From Candidatus Magnetobacterium casense (GTDB lineage Bacteria; Nitrospirota; Thermodesulfovibrionia; Thermodesulfovibrionales; Magnetobacteriaceae), in assembly GCF_000714715.1 (NCBI RefSeq), contig NZ_JMFO01000004.1, positions 124,001 to 188,000 on the forward strand: 64,000 nt of DNA, in the 5' to 3' direction. This document shows, in pieces, positions 26,684 to 38,024 of the stretch (position 1 is the first letter of the stretch; the number at the start of each line of letters is the position of its first letter). The notes beneath the pieces were generated by a model. It did not search any database. It saw only the letters and a program-made list of their open reading frames with translations, and was not told the origin of the DNA. Position numbers and translations under genes: made by a program.

Positions 26684-28689
26684 ACTATAAAGAGGATACT
26701 ACTGACATCACTTCAGAGACAGATATCCCCCTTTCTATTCTGATGGTTGGGGCGCTCTCTATCCGGTATGTCAGGGACAACTGGGTCGAGACGGTAGGGC
26801 GGATGTACGATGCAACATTTATAGACGTCACCCCGATGCTCAACGCCTACAAAAACGGCTACCACGAGTTCTATATCCTCAGGGTGCTGAGGCAAAGACA
26901 CTACGACTGCATGTTTTTCTACCCCGATGCAATAAACTCCGATTTTTCAGACAGGTTCTTTGACCTGGTCAGGGGCGGAGGCATCCCGATAGCGGCCTTC
27001 TACGCCGACGATGAACCGGAACTGTGGTACAAACAAAACACCCCCTACGACCACCGCTTTGACGTGGTGGGCACGCATTCGCTCAACGCCCTCAAACGAC
27101 GACAGGCAGAGGGCAGGGGGGATAACTTCATCTTTATGCCCTGGAGTTTTAACCCCCTGTTCTTTAACCGCATAGACGGGGCAGATAAACTCTACGACGT
27201 CCTGTACGTTGGCGAAAACCTGGTCAGCCGGGACTTCTTTGTGCCGGGGGTGGCCCACCCCCCTCAGATATACCTACGGGACGGACGCCTCAGACAAAGG
27301 GTACTTGAGAGCGTGTACAGACATAGCAAGACTCATGGCTACAGCCTTACGGTCTTTGGCCCGGGGTGGGACAGGCATCCGGTACTCAGACAATGCTACG
27401 GTGGCATCCTTTCAAGCGCTCAGATGGCCGAGGCCTACAATCGGGCAAAGATAGTCCTCAATTTCGGTTTCTCCGGCGATGGCGATGAGGACATCCTGAG
27501 CTACCAGACCAAACTGCGCCACTTTGAGGCGGCAGGGTGTGGCGCCTTCCAGCTCGTCAACCAAAATCCCGAACTGGCTGGATTGTTCCCCGATGATGCG
27601 GGGATTGCCTACTTCAGCACCCTGGAGGAGTTAAACGACAAGATACTCTACTTCCTCACGCACGACCGCATCAGGCAAGAGATGTCCAACCGCATCTACG
27701 ATATTGCACACGCTACCCACACGATCCGCAATCGCCTCGAAACGCTCATTGGCAGCTTGCCCCTTAAGCAGTCACGACCCAGGACACACCGCAGCACCAG
27801 AGCCGCCATCAAAACCATCCGGTACGACCACAACGATATGGCAACGTCGCTCCTGCGCCAATTGTCACAAGCAGACGCCGCCGATAGTGAACAGACGGCC
27901 TTTCATCTTGTCCCCGTCACCCTGGAGTGTTACGACATAAACTACAGCCTGCTCAGTGGCGATATCCATCCTGCTCAGACGGCAATCACTGCGGTCAGGA
28001 CGTTTTTGCAACTTGCCTGCCTGCATCACAATCCCCTGCAGCGCAAGAAGGAAAACATCACCGGCGTGATGCTAAACGAAAAGGTCAACATACGCCGCAC
28101 CGATCCCCGGCTCATAGACTATATCCGTAGCGTCATGCCCGTCATCGACGACGGTGACTATATCATCCCCCTGATCAACCTGATAATCCCCGCAGGATAC
28201 ATAAAGGCCGTTGCTGCCGCATTTGTATCAAACGACGTCGGCGCCTTTGCTGCATTGCCGTGCTTTTACAGCGGACTGATTGTAAACGACATGGGGATAG
28301 ACAGCGCCTTTAAGGCGGACTTTCCACCTCCGTACATCGTCTGCCTGGAACGTGCAATTGGCAACATGGTCATGGCGGGTCAGCGTGTGCTGATCTACGG
28401 TGGACGAGGCACCATGGCCGACAACGTGATCGCACTGTTTAACCGACACAGCGAGTTAGACGTGATCGGAATCGTGGACAGGGATATCAAGGGTGACCAG
28501 ATTGGCCGATTTCCCATCTACAGGTACGAGGACATTGAATCCCTCAAGCCCAACGTGATCGTAATAGCAGCCGAGTACTCCGGGCGTAAGATATACGACG
28601 CCATCAGGCACCTTGAGGCAACAACAACAATCCTCCCCCTCTACAACCTCAGCGAGCCGATCTGGAGCGTCATCCTCTATGACGTGTGA
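26680..28689 (+). CDS. CgeB-like glycosyltransferase with C-terminal nucleotide-binding-like domain
   Basis: About 669 residues. The N-terminal part (ILMVGALSIRYVRDNW) and the central KIVLNFGFSGDGDEDILSYQ plus FEAAGCGAFQLV..PEL with a YFSTLEEL segment follow the CgeB/spore-maturation-type glycosyltransferase fold. After about residue 560 comes a Rossmann-like unit (GQRVLIYGGRGTMADNVI, IGIVDRDIKGD) resembling CoA-binding or sugar-modifying domains. I start at ATG 26680, because the upstream in-frame part (from 26602) lies within the dispersed repeat. That ATG is the repeat's own edge. Probably decorates a surface glycan or protein; substrate unknown. Confidence 0.75.
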   Translation: MNYKEDTTDITSETDIPLSILMVGALSIRYVRDNWVETVGRMYDATFIDVTPMLNAYKNGYHEFYILRVLRQRHYDCMFFYPDAINSDFSDRFFDLVRGGGIPIAAFYADDEPELWYKQNTPYDHRFDVVGTHSLNALKRRQAEGRGDNFIFMPWSFNPLFFNRIDGADKLYDVLYVGENLVSRDFFVPGVAHPPQIYLRDGRLRQRVLESVYRHSKTHGYSLTVFGPGWDRHPVLRQCYGGILSSAQMAEAYNRAKIVLNFGFSGDGDEDILSYQTKLRHFEAAGCGAFQLVNQNPELAGLFPDDAGIAYFSTLEELNDKILYFLTHDRIRQEMSNRIYDIAHATHTIRNRLETLIGSLPLKQSRPRTHRSTRAAIKTIRYDHNDMATSLLRQLSQADAADSEQTAFHLVPVTLECYDINYSLLSGDIHPAQTAITAVRTFLQLACLHHNPLQRKKENITGVMLNEKVNIRRTDPRLIDYIRSVMPVIDDGDYIIPLINLIIPAGYIKAVAAAFVSNDVGAFAALPCFYSGLIVNDMGIDSAFKADFPPPYIVCLERAIGNMVMAGQRVLIYGGRGTMADNVIALFNRHSELDVIGIVDRDIKGDQIGRFPIYRYEDIESLKPNVIVIAAEYSGRKIYDAIRHLEATTTILPLYNLSEPIWSVILYDV

Positions 28690-28753
28690 TTACGTACCTG
28701 CCCCCCTTGACCCCATTATTCTTAACCCTGATGTTCTAAACATTTATGCTCCG

Positions 28754-29263
28754 TTATTTAGTTAAAAGCTCCCACATGGTTTTGTTAAGTCTGTTGGCAG
28801 GCTTGCAACACTTGGCAATGTTGTTGTCGCAGAGGAGGTTGGCGTTCTTCTTTGAGGTGTAAATCTTGGGGGATTTTCCTTTCGGGTAGAATTTTTTGTT
28901 TTTCAGAAATGGGATGGAACGATCGTCATTTGTACACACTAATTTTACGCCACTTACGGCAATAATGGCAACAATGTGCGGATCATCAAAATCCCTGTTG
29001 TTAACGTGGGCCTTGTACTCCTCTTCCTTGTCGTCAACAGTAACATCGTTGATGTAGACAATCTTACGGGCCTTATCAAATGATTTTAGAACATTCCGCC
29101 TGGTTTTCATCTCTTCCAATTCTTTCGCGTATGTTGAACCTCCATAAACAATCTTCCCCTTACCTCTTGTGATCCATTCAAAGACAGGCTCAAACTCATG
29201 GTGTTCAACATTATCTGTATCAAACACACGACTGATGCAATTTGTGTCAATCACGATGCACAT
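28754..29263 (-). CDS. PIN-like nuclease paired with an OLD-like ATPase
   Basis: 169 residues. Acidic residues are spaced as in PIN ribonucleases: IDTN (Asp6), Glu near 48 in AKELEE, NRDFDDPHIVA (Asp91/93/94) and CTNDDR (Asp113/114), with alternating strands and helices between. PIN domains are metal-dependent RNases. The C-terminal tail is basic and Cys-containing. Its start codon overlaps the stop of the ATPase gene (TAATG), so translation is coupled and the products should act together. AT-richer than the neighbouring glycosyltransferase gene. This is not a VapC in the usual sense: its partner is an ATPase, not a small antitoxin. Confidence 0.7.
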   Translation of the reverse strand: MCIVIDTNCISRVFDTDNVEHHEFEPVFEWITRGKGKIVYGGSTYAKELEEMKTRRNVLKSFDKARKIVYINDVTVDDKEEEYKAHVNNRDFDDPHIVAIIAVSGVKLVCTNDDRSIPFLKNKKFYPKGKSPKIYTSKKNANLLCDNNIAKCCKPANRLNKTMWELLTK

Positions 29264-30576
29264 TATTGTAGCCTCAGTATTGAAAGGTCTTCCTTGATGA
29301 AGAAGCTGTAAAATGATTCCGGCATACCTTCCTGATACTTACCGTCAGGCAGAATTTCTATTGACTGTGCAGTATTGACGCCATTTTTTTGCTCAAAGAA
29401 AATTACTTGCGATTCTATGCCGCAATCCTTGTTTTTGTTGACATTAAGGCGAAAACGGTCAACGATAAAATCACTGTGGGTTTCAATAAAAAACCGTTTC
29501 TTTTCTTTTAGAGCAACGTTAAAAAAAACATCGCCAAGCGCTGCCTGCGCACGAGGGTGAAGATGAACCTCCGGCTGCTGGATTGCATACCAGATATTTT
29601 TGGGGCGTGCAAATAGCTCCACTAAAACTGGCAAGGATTGATTTACACCGTAACCTACGTTGCAAACGTTTAGCGATTTATCTTCAGTTACAATCTTGAG
29701 TTCAAATGGAGAAGCAGGATGCTCTCCGAAACTGTTTATCTCAATATCCTTAAACAAACCACTTTCTTCTCCATATTCTTTAAGAGATTTTAGAAATTTT
29801 TGAGACAGTTCGCTATTTTTGTCTTTAAGTATTTTTCTTATCAAAAATGGCGTATGTTCACCTTCAGAAGAAAAGACAAAATTAATTTGATCGTAAGTTT
29901 TCTTTGGTTTGCTTCTCAGAGGTGCAATCCATACAACCTCTTTAACAAAATCAAATCCGTTTAAATTATATTGTAAATATTTATCTTTCTTCATAAGCCC
30001 ACTGAGCATGTTGCTCATTAAAATGCCATCAGGCATCTCTTTATAACCAGAGGGAGGTTTTTTTAACTTTTTAAAGTTTGCTTCATTGAGGTCTGATACC
30101 AACCACGACTCAAAAGTCTGCTTGATTGCTTTAAGTGGTTTTTTACCATATTCAATTTTGCTAATCCAGTATTTAATTGTTTTGTTAGCAAAAAGAGATT
30201 GGAAAACATTCAGGCCTTGTATGCAACAATACTTATAAATTACCGGGATTCCATCTTCCTCACGAAACTCCATTAAAAAAATATCAGATTTAGGCACTTC
30301 ACCTTCTGACTGTCGTTCTGAGCAAGATATGAAGCCTACCCGAAAATAATCAATGCCTTTGGCGTTAACACTTGCAATGTCTCCGTAGTTACCAAACTGG
30401 TATTCTTCAGCATTAAAGTCTTTATTAAGCCAAAAATCAGGTGAAAAAAAAAGCTTAATCAAGGCTAGTATGGAGGTTTTTCCTGTGCTGTTTTCTCCGA
30501 GGAAAAAGTTCACGTCCTTCAACGGTATATACTGCTTTGTAAACCCTCTGAAATTCTCAACATACAGAACTATCAT
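29263..30576 (-). CDS. OLD/AAA_21-family ATPase, candidate defence protein
   Basis: 437 residues. Walker A GENSTGKT at 27-34 after the opening IVLYVENFRGF; a later QQPEVHLHPRAQAALGDVF replaces the usual Walker B/D-loop and ETHSDFIVDRFR gives the switch histidine. These are hallmarks of RecF/OLD-type ABC ATPases. At 437 residues there is no C-terminal TOPRIM nuclease, so the nuclease is supplied in trans by the PIN-like gene that overlaps by one base. AGGAGG precedes the ATG. The two-gene layout resembles known ATPase-effector defence systems, but I cannot name one with a PIN effector of this type. Confidence 0.8.
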   Translation of the reverse strand: MIVLYVENFRGFTKQYIPLKDVNFFLGENSTGKTSILALIKLFFSPDFWLNKDFNAEEYQFGNYGDIASVNAKGIDYFRVGFISCSERQSEGEVPKSDIFLMEFREEDGIPVIYKYCCIQGLNVFQSLFANKTIKYWISKIEYGKKPLKAIKQTFESWLVSDLNEANFKKLKKPPSGYKEMPDGILMSNMLSGLMKKDKYLQYNLNGFDFVKEVVWIAPLRSKPKKTYDQINFVFSSEGEHTPFLIRKILKDKNSELSQKFLKSLKEYGEESGLFKDIEINSFGEHPASPFELKIVTEDKSLNVCNVGYGVNQSLPVLVELFARPKNIWYAIQQPEVHLHPRAQAALGDVFFNVALKEKKRFFIETHSDFIVDRFRLNVNKNKDCGIESQVIFFEQKNGVNTAQSIEILPDGKYQEGMPESFYSFFIKEDLSILRLQ

Positions 30577-30761
30577 AAAAATAAACCTCCTGACTTAACA
30601 GTATTAATTATACTTTATACTATACCACATCAGAGGTATCATTGTCACAGATTGAATTTATTCTTTTTGAAAGAGTAAGGCTACATCAGGCTCTAAAATT
30701 ACATCTGAAGTAATAGTTCACCACTCTATTTTTGAAAGTCATAAAAATCCTCTATAAGCAG

Positions 30762-30798
30762 AAGGGCCGACACACAATCAGTTCTGCGGCCGGCCCCT
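30762..30798 (-). terminator. GC-rich hairpin downstream of the NHL/FG-GAP gene
   Basis: AGGGCCG (30763-30769) and CGGCCCCT (30791-30798) can pair around a 20-nt loop. On the minus strand this lies just after the large surface protein's stop; a U-run follows only at distance. The remaining interval 30577-30760 is AT-rich and contains the leader of the ATPase gene; nothing else seen. Confidence 0.4.
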
Positions 30799-30842
30799 CT
30801 TCAATCACTCAATCGTGCCTTGTTGCCCTCATCGCTTAGGGC

Positions 30843-33047
<2,205 letters not shown>

Positions 33048-33123
33048 TGTTTCTTCCTCCAATTAAACGTTATATGGTTCTGCCCAACAGCAAACTCTGT
33101 TACATGAAACAGATACCAATGCC

Positions 33124-33153
33124 ATTATACTCATGATGCAATGTAAATGTCTA
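33124..33153 (-). promoter_or_regulatory. Promoter for the NHL/FG-GAP gene
   Basis: Minus strand: TAGACA at 33153-33148, 18-bp spacer, TATAAT at 33129-33124. The transcript would carry about a 70-nt leader ending in GGAGG. The region 33154-33420 upstream contains no gene I can support. Confidence 0.6.
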
Positions 33154-33455
33154 AATTCGGCAGTATATCAGATAAATACCAGCGTAACTTACTGCCGGGC
33201 GTGGGATGAACTATAACAAACCGTTCGCTGTATCGGTGCATTTAACGTGCCCGTTATAACTACAAGCGAAACAGACGTATTTGTATTAAAGATGCGGATG
33301 CAAGTGTGACACGTTTCGTAAGTAGATGACACAATATGTCAGTACATTAAATATTATTTTTTTGTGACTTATGATACTAGTCATAGGACATTATTCCTAT
33401 ATCTGGTACAATAAGATTATGTTATAATAGATCATGAGGGAAGGGAGTTTGTTAT

Positions 33456-33599
33456 ATGCTTATACGATATTTAAGATGCAGCAAGAACATAATAACCCTA
33501 ACCTTGCTTATCATTTTAGCTGTTAGCTTTGTCGATGGACAAACTATCACAATAAGCGTTAACGGCGATCCTGTTTATAAATTCATTCCAATAAATTAA
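33456..33599 (+). CDS. Small hydrophobic/secreted peptide (47 aa)
   Basis: A short frame, MLIRYLRCSKNIITLTLL then IILAVSFVDGQ, has basic residues followed by a hydrophobic stretch and a probable cleavage or membrane-exit point near VDG; the tail is TITISVNGDPVYKFIPIN. The purine-rich GAGGGAAGGGAG is 8 bp before the ATG and a TATAAT lies at 33423-33428. It may be a signal-peptide-bearing remnant of a larger protein or a genuine membrane peptide. No homology is claimed. Confidence 0.4.
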   Translation: MLIRYLRCSKNIITLTLLIILAVSFVDGQTITISVNGDPVYKFIPIN

Positions 33600-33723
33600 G
33601 GTCTTCTTGATATCATATGCCCGATGGTTTCTTGCCATACTCTGTCTCATAAATATTGAGCCGTTTATGTGATACCTCCATGATTTTATAATATCCTACA
33701 GGCAACATGTTTTGCAACATTTG

Positions 33724-33812
33724 TATAGCAGATTTAGATTTGGTTAAATTCAAAATACGCAGCACCTTTATGGGGTCAAGGGGATAATCGAGAAGCGAAG
33801 TCACCCCCTTCT
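33724..33812. repeat. Dispersed repeat (TATAGCAGATTT...GGGGTCAAGGGG)
   Basis: TATAGCAGATTTAGATTTGG, then TACGCAGCACCTTTATGGGG and a CCCCCTT tail. The same order of elements occurs inverted at 61497-61587 and partly at 45648-45710. It explains the spurious 63-codon frame on the minus strand here. Confidence 0.6.
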
Positions 33813-33909
33813 TTCCTTTGGATGTGGTATAATAATTTCAGACAATGGATATATGCGATGGCAAGTGAGTGAACTCCATAAGAGACGACCACAGGAGATT
33901 ATAGCGTAG

Positions 33910-35235
33910 TTGACAAATTATCGGTTACAAAAGGCGTTGATCCCGTTTTTTGATGTCGTCTCTATATACGTATCCATATTTATCGCCCACCTGTTGAGAC
34001 ACAAAGAGCTTGTACTGTCACAGACTATCAACGACATGACCCTGTGGGTAGTGACAATATTTACGGCATTCTATATCTTTGACCTCTATGACTTGTCTTT
34101 TCGCAAGAAGCTCATCATGAGACTGCTGCTGGGGGTGGTATGTGCCGCCATAGGAATAATGCTCTTTTCCTTCGTGTTTTACAAATTCTTTATAGGCAGG
34201 GGACTGCTGGCAATGCAGACTGCCGGGATATTTTTATTCACGTCCACGTCGCGTCTTTTGATGTATAATATACGGCACAAGATCAACAAACCCGTTCGTG
34301 TCGTCTTGTACGGCCCCGAGGAGTTTATAAGAAAGGTGTCAAAGAGCCTTGATAAATCAGACAAGGTCAAAATAGACAAGACCGTGTTTTATGGCGGCAA
34401 GCTGGACAAGAAGCTTACGTGCAAGGGGCTTAAGCGCGCAGAGTCACCAGTGATCGTGTTTGTTGACTCACCCAGGATTCCCCCCCTGCTGTTTCAACAC
34501 CTGCTGGAATGTCGCATGAAGGGCATGGTGGTCAGGGAAATGTCCGACTTCTACGAGGACGTCCTGGAGCGGGTGCCTATTTACTTTCTGGAGGACAGGT
34601 GGTTTTTGTACTCGCGCGGCTTTACGGTCATCCACAATGACTTCTACATAAGGGCAAAGAGGCTCATCGATATCTTGCTGTCGGTGACGTTTATAATCCT
34701 GCTGGCGCCGTTTATGCTGCTGATGACACTGATAATCAGGCTTGAATCCAGCGGGCCGGCCCTGTACATGCAAACGCGGGTGGGGCAGAATGAGGAAACT
34801 TTCAGACTGCGCAAGTTTCGCTCCATGGTCAGGGACGCCGAAAAAAACGGCCCCACCTGGGCTGCTGACGCCGACCCAAGAATCACAAGGGTGGGAAGGG
34901 TCATCAGGCGATTGCGCATTGATGAGCTGCCTCAACTGTTTAACATCCTCAAGGGGGAGATGTCCTTTGTCGGACCGCGACCGGAGAGACCCGCCTTTAT
35001 CAGCCAACTACAGGAGCAAATCCCATACTACAGCTTCAGACACATCGTAAAACCTGGCCTCACGGGATGGGCGCAGATCAACTACAAGTACGGTGCCTCT
35101 ATCGAGGACGCTGCAAAAAAACTCGAATATGACATATACTACATAAAGAACTTTTCCCTGATTTTTGACATACAAATAATCCTCCGAACGATCAGAGTGG
35201 TCGTGTTTGGGGAAGAAAAAGGTGGCCTGATATGA
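33910..35235 (+). CDS. Polyprenyl-phosphate glycosyl-1-phosphate transferase (exopolysaccharide initiation)
   Basis: 441 residues. Five N-terminal membrane helices within about the first 130 residues, a Rossmann-like middle, one more TM (KRLIDILLSVTFIILLAPF), then the bacterial sugar transferase domain: SSGPALYMQTRVG, FRLRKFRSM, RRLRIDELPQLFNILKGEMSFVGPRP and the end RTIRVVVFG. It transfers a sugar-1-phosphate onto undecaprenyl phosphate, the first step in exopolysaccharide assembly. TTG at 33910 is the first possible codon after an in-frame stop; AGGAG is 12 nt upstream. The next glycosyltransferase overlaps by 4 bp. Confidence 0.93.
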   Translation: MTNYRLQKALIPFFDVVSIYVSIFIAHLLRHKELVLSQTINDMTLWVVTIFTAFYIFDLYDLSFRKKLIMRLLLGVVCAAIGIMLFSFVFYKFFIGRGLLAMQTAGIFLFTSTSRLLMYNIRHKINKPVRVVLYGPEEFIRKVSKSLDKSDKVKIDKTVFYGGKLDKKLTCKGLKRAESPVIVFVDSPRIPPLLFQHLLECRMKGMVVREMSDFYEDVLERVPIYFLEDRWFLYSRGFTVIHNDFYIRAKRLIDILLSVTFIILLAPFMLLMTLIIRLESSGPALYMQTRVGQNEETFRLRKFRSMVRDAEKNGPTWAADADPRITRVGRVIRRLRIDELPQLFNILKGEMSFVGPRPERPAFISQLQEQIPYYSFRHIVKPGLTGWAQINYKYGASIEDAAKKLEYDIYYIKNFSLIFDIQIILRTIRVVVFGEEKGGLI

Positions 35236-36428
35236 ATAAGAAAAAGGTTCTGTACCTTGCCTCACGCTTTCCGTATCCGCCGGTATCGGGTGGATTGATC
35301 CGGATGTATAACGTATCAAAGGTGATCGCCCAACACTTCACCACGGACGTCTTTAGCCTGACCGAATACGACATCCAGGACAGGCACCTCAATGCCTATA
35401 AACAACACTTTAACAACGTCCACATCTACAGACACTACAAACATACCAGCTACCTCAATGCCCTCAGGGCACTGGTCGATCAAAGACCGCTCCAGGTGGG
35501 CTACTACTACTTCAGACAGGCACAGGACAAGATCAACTCACTCATACGGCAAAATAAGTACGACCTCATATTTTGCAGTCACATCAGGACTACAGACTAT
35601 GTCCGCAACGTCGATATCCCGTGCGTGGTTGACTGCGTTGACTCCATGTCCCTGAGCTACATGCAGGACAACAAGCTCGGCAGCAACTTCCTCTGGAGGC
35701 TTATATACCTCGTGGAAAGGGATCGGGTAGTCTCATACGAACGCAAACTACCGGGACGCTTTAACTATTGCTTTATGACCTCCGACAGTGATTCGGAACA
35801 CATCAGGAAGCTCTCCGGCCAGACCAACGTCATCACCATATCCAACGGCGTAGCACAGGAAATCATTGATTACGGCAGCCGGCCAACCGCAGCGCCACCA
35901 TTGGATACCCTGACATTTCTGGGAAAAATGGACTACAGCCCCAACATAGATGCCGTCGTGTACTTTGTCAAAGAAATATGGCCGACAATCAGAGAAAAAC
36001 TCGACAACGCAGAGTTCCATATCATAGGCTCCCGCCCGACCCCGGAGGTACGGGCACTGACCGCCTCAAGGGGGGTTGTTGTAACGGGCTTCGTCGATGA
36101 CCCCTACGAAATGATTGTCCGCTCCAGGATGTTCATAGCGCCGATGATATCCGGTTCAGGGATAAAGAACAAGATACTGGAGGCAATGGCCTTGGGCAAG
36201 TGTGTCGTGACGACCTCAAGCGGAGCCGGTGGTATTGACGGCATAGACGGCGAACACTTTGTCATAGCGGATGAGCCTAAGCAGTTTGCCGACAAGGTAG
36301 TAGAGCTATGGTCTGATGCCCCCAGGGTGAAGCGTATTGGGGCAAACGCCAGGGCGCTGGTACTGGATCGGTACCTCTGGGAGAAAACGACCAAAGGGCT
36401 TATCGACATCTTACACGGCATAACGTGA
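35232..36428 (+). CDS. Glycosyltransferase family 4/1, exopolysaccharide cluster
   Basis: 398 residues. GT-B fold: N-terminal domain from KVLYLASRFPYPPVSGG (acceptor side), C-terminal domain with LTFLGKMDYSPNIDAVVYF, HIIGSRPTPEV, MIVRSRMFIAPMISGSGIKNKILEAMALGKCVVTT. The last stretch is the nucleotide-sugar-binding E-x7-E-like region of group 1 transferases. Resembles the TIGR03087 group linked to PEP-CTERM/exosortase polysaccharides (recalled, not searched). Coupled by 4-bp overlap to the upstream sugar transferase. Confidence 0.88.
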   Translation: MNKKKVLYLASRFPYPPVSGGLIRMYNVSKVIAQHFTTDVFSLTEYDIQDRHLNAYKQHFNNVHIYRHYKHTSYLNALRALVDQRPLQVGYYYFRQAQDKINSLIRQNKYDLIFCSHIRTTDYVRNVDIPCVVDCVDSMSLSYMQDNKLGSNFLWRLIYLVERDRVVSYERKLPGRFNYCFMTSDSDSEHIRKLSGQTNVITISNGVAQEIIDYGSRPTAAPPLDTLTFLGKMDYSPNIDAVVYFVKEIWPTIREKLDNAEFHIIGSRPTPEVRALTASRGVVVTGFVDDPYEMIVRSRMFIAPMISGSGIKNKILEAMALGKCVVTTSSGAGGIDGIDGEHFVIADEPKQFADKVVELWSDAPRVKRIGANARALVLDRYLWEKTTKGLIDILHGIT

Positions 36429-36455
36429 GCGGATTACTTGTCAGAGGATACTAAA

Positions 36456-37682
36456 ATGTCTATCCTGTACATCTGTCCCAGGGCGCACGAGACGGGACAT
36501 TATTCCGACAGGACACGCAACGAAATCGCATCTCTGACCAGGGCGGGCGTGGAGGTGGCGCTGTTGACGTTTCAGGGGTTGCTCGATGGGGGGCTGCCCC
36601 CGGGCGTAAAACAGTACACCGTCATAAGGGCCGGCTCATGGTTGTTATCCGTGATAGCGGCATTGAGCGCCTTTAAGGTCTTTTATTACGCAAAGCACCT
36701 CATATACCAGGTAGTTTGCATTGTGTCTGCCATACGCATAGTCAGGCAACACAAGTATGACTTCTATTATCTCTTAAACGGCGACCCATACATATTTTTG
36801 CCGTTTTTGTTTGCCTTGTTCCTGAAAAAAACCAACTGGATACTGATAATGATGACGCCTTTTTACGCCATGAAGGGCAGGTTTGCACATGGTTATCCCC
36901 GCTCAATGGACACGTATCGACGCCTGCAGAATCTCATTCTGTGGCGGCCCCTTTACAGCCTGGCGATGTTGCGCAACAGGTTTATAATCGTGGGGCATGA
37001 CGAGTTGACCGTTGAGGCCTGGAGCGGCTTTCTAGGGGGAGTGTTGTCGGGGCGTGTCCACCTGATCCCCTGGGGATACAACCCGGCAGAGGTCGAGGTG
37101 TCGCAGGCCGATGCGCGCAAGGTGTTTGGATTGCCCGCGGCAAAGCCCATACTGCTGTTGTTTGGCGTCGTGCATCAGGGCAGAGACCCCGAGACAGTTA
37201 TTGAGGCCCTTGTGGATATGCCGCCCGATATCTGCGTGCTTCAGGTTGGCTTTGTACCACCTGACAGGCATAAGCGGATCGTCTCCCTGGTCCGGAGGCT
37301 TGGGGTTGGTGAGCGTTATCGGATTGTCAACGAGTGGGTCAGCGAAGAGGTCAAGCGGTTGTACTTCTTTGCAGCCGATGTCGCGGTCATATCCTACAAG
37401 GAGGAGTTTCTTGATTGGCCAAGCGTTCTGTGGACGGCATGCAGCCTTAAGCGGCCAATTATCGCTAGTGACAGGCCATCCATAAGGGCCTGCGTTGAGA
37501 GGTATCGCGTCGGGCTGGTGTTTAAGACCTCCGACCCGCGGTCGTTGCGTCTTTGCGTCAATAGGTTGCTATCCATGACAACCCAGGAGATCGAAACAAT
37601 AAGGCAGAACTGCAACTCCCTGGCACAGGACAGCTCCTCAGACCACAGCGCCAAGGTGTTGGCAGGCATTATCAGGCAATGA
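36456..37682 (+). CDS. Glycosyltransferase family 4-like protein
   Basis: 408 residues from ATG 36456, preceded by AGAGGA; an in-frame TTG at 36438 has no ribosome site. The N-terminal domain starts ILYICPRAHETGHYSDR; a hydrophobic membrane-touching segment lies near 65-130; the C-terminal GT-B domain carries LLFGVVHQGRDPETVIEAL, RIVNEWVSEEVKRLYFFAADVAVISYKEEFLDWPSVLW. Group 1-type; acceptor unknown. Same direction as, and 27 bp after, the previous transferase. Confidence 0.82.
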   Translation: MSILYICPRAHETGHYSDRTRNEIASLTRAGVEVALLTFQGLLDGGLPPGVKQYTVIRAGSWLLSVIAALSAFKVFYYAKHLIYQVVCIVSAIRIVRQHKYDFYYLLNGDPYIFLPFLFALFLKKTNWILIMMTPFYAMKGRFAHGYPRSMDTYRRLQNLILWRPLYSLAMLRNRFIIVGHDELTVEAWSGFLGGVLSGRVHLIPWGYNPAEVEVSQADARKVFGLPAAKPILLLFGVVHQGRDPETVIEALVDMPPDICVLQVGFVPPDRHKRIVSLVRRLGVGERYRIVNEWVSEEVKRLYFFAADVAVISYKEEFLDWPSVLWTACSLKRPIIASDRPSIRACVERYRVGLVFKTSDPRSLRLCVNRLLSMTTQEIETIRQNCNSLAQDSSSDHSAKVLAGIIRQ

Positions 37683-37690
37683 GAGGTAGA

Positions 37691-37885
37691 ATGCTGCAGG
37701 AAGACATACAGGAAAAGATGAAGAATTCTGAATTTAAGAGGGCGTGGCATGGACTTGACGCCGAATTTCAGATACTTGAAGATTTACTAAGGGAGAAGGA
37801 AGAAACCAAAGACAATCAATCAAAATTTACGGAAAGAATGGAAATACATGGAAGTTCGGGCAGTAATAACCGTGCAAGGTACTAA
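37691..37885 (+). pseudogene. Degenerate XRE-type antitoxin N-terminus
   Basis: The first 30 residues (MKNSEFKRAWHGLDAEFQILEDLLREKEE) match the leader helix common in XRE-family antitoxins (EF..AYE.LE.EF.L...L...R). The expected helix-turn-helix does not follow cleanly; the remaining DNQSKFTERMEIHGSSGSNN looks like an HTH disturbed by small shifts. It starts within a few bases after the glycosyltransferase stop. A relic, probably nonfunctional. Confidence 0.45.
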
Positions 37886-37892
37886 CAAGTAA

Positions 37893-38024
37893 ACATCGTG
37901 GGCATTTGTAACGCCAACACCAAAGTCCACGACTTATACCGTAACAGGCATGGTATCAGGCAGTAACGGTACGATTTCGTGTACAAGCCCTGTTGCATAT
38001 GATCAAGGAGGAACAGTTTTATGA
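37893..38024 (+). pseudogene. Fragment of a secreted InlB-type/Big repeat protein upstream of proC
   Basis: Between a stop and the proC start, the frame reads FVTPTPKSTTYTVTGMVSGS, NGTISCTSPV and DQGGTVL. The pattern YTVTG.VSG.NGTISCTSPV is typical of divergent InlB-like repeats in large exported proteins, including a PTP linker. It has no start codon and runs into the proC ATG, so it is a leftover whose DNA now forms the proC leader and supplies its AAGGAGG. Confidence 0.45.

Noticed and set aside
33613-33804. 63-codon minus-strand frame between the peptide gene and the sugar transferase
   Set aside because: It is read through the dispersed TATAGCAGATTT/GGGGTCAAGGGG repeat and has no independent evidence.
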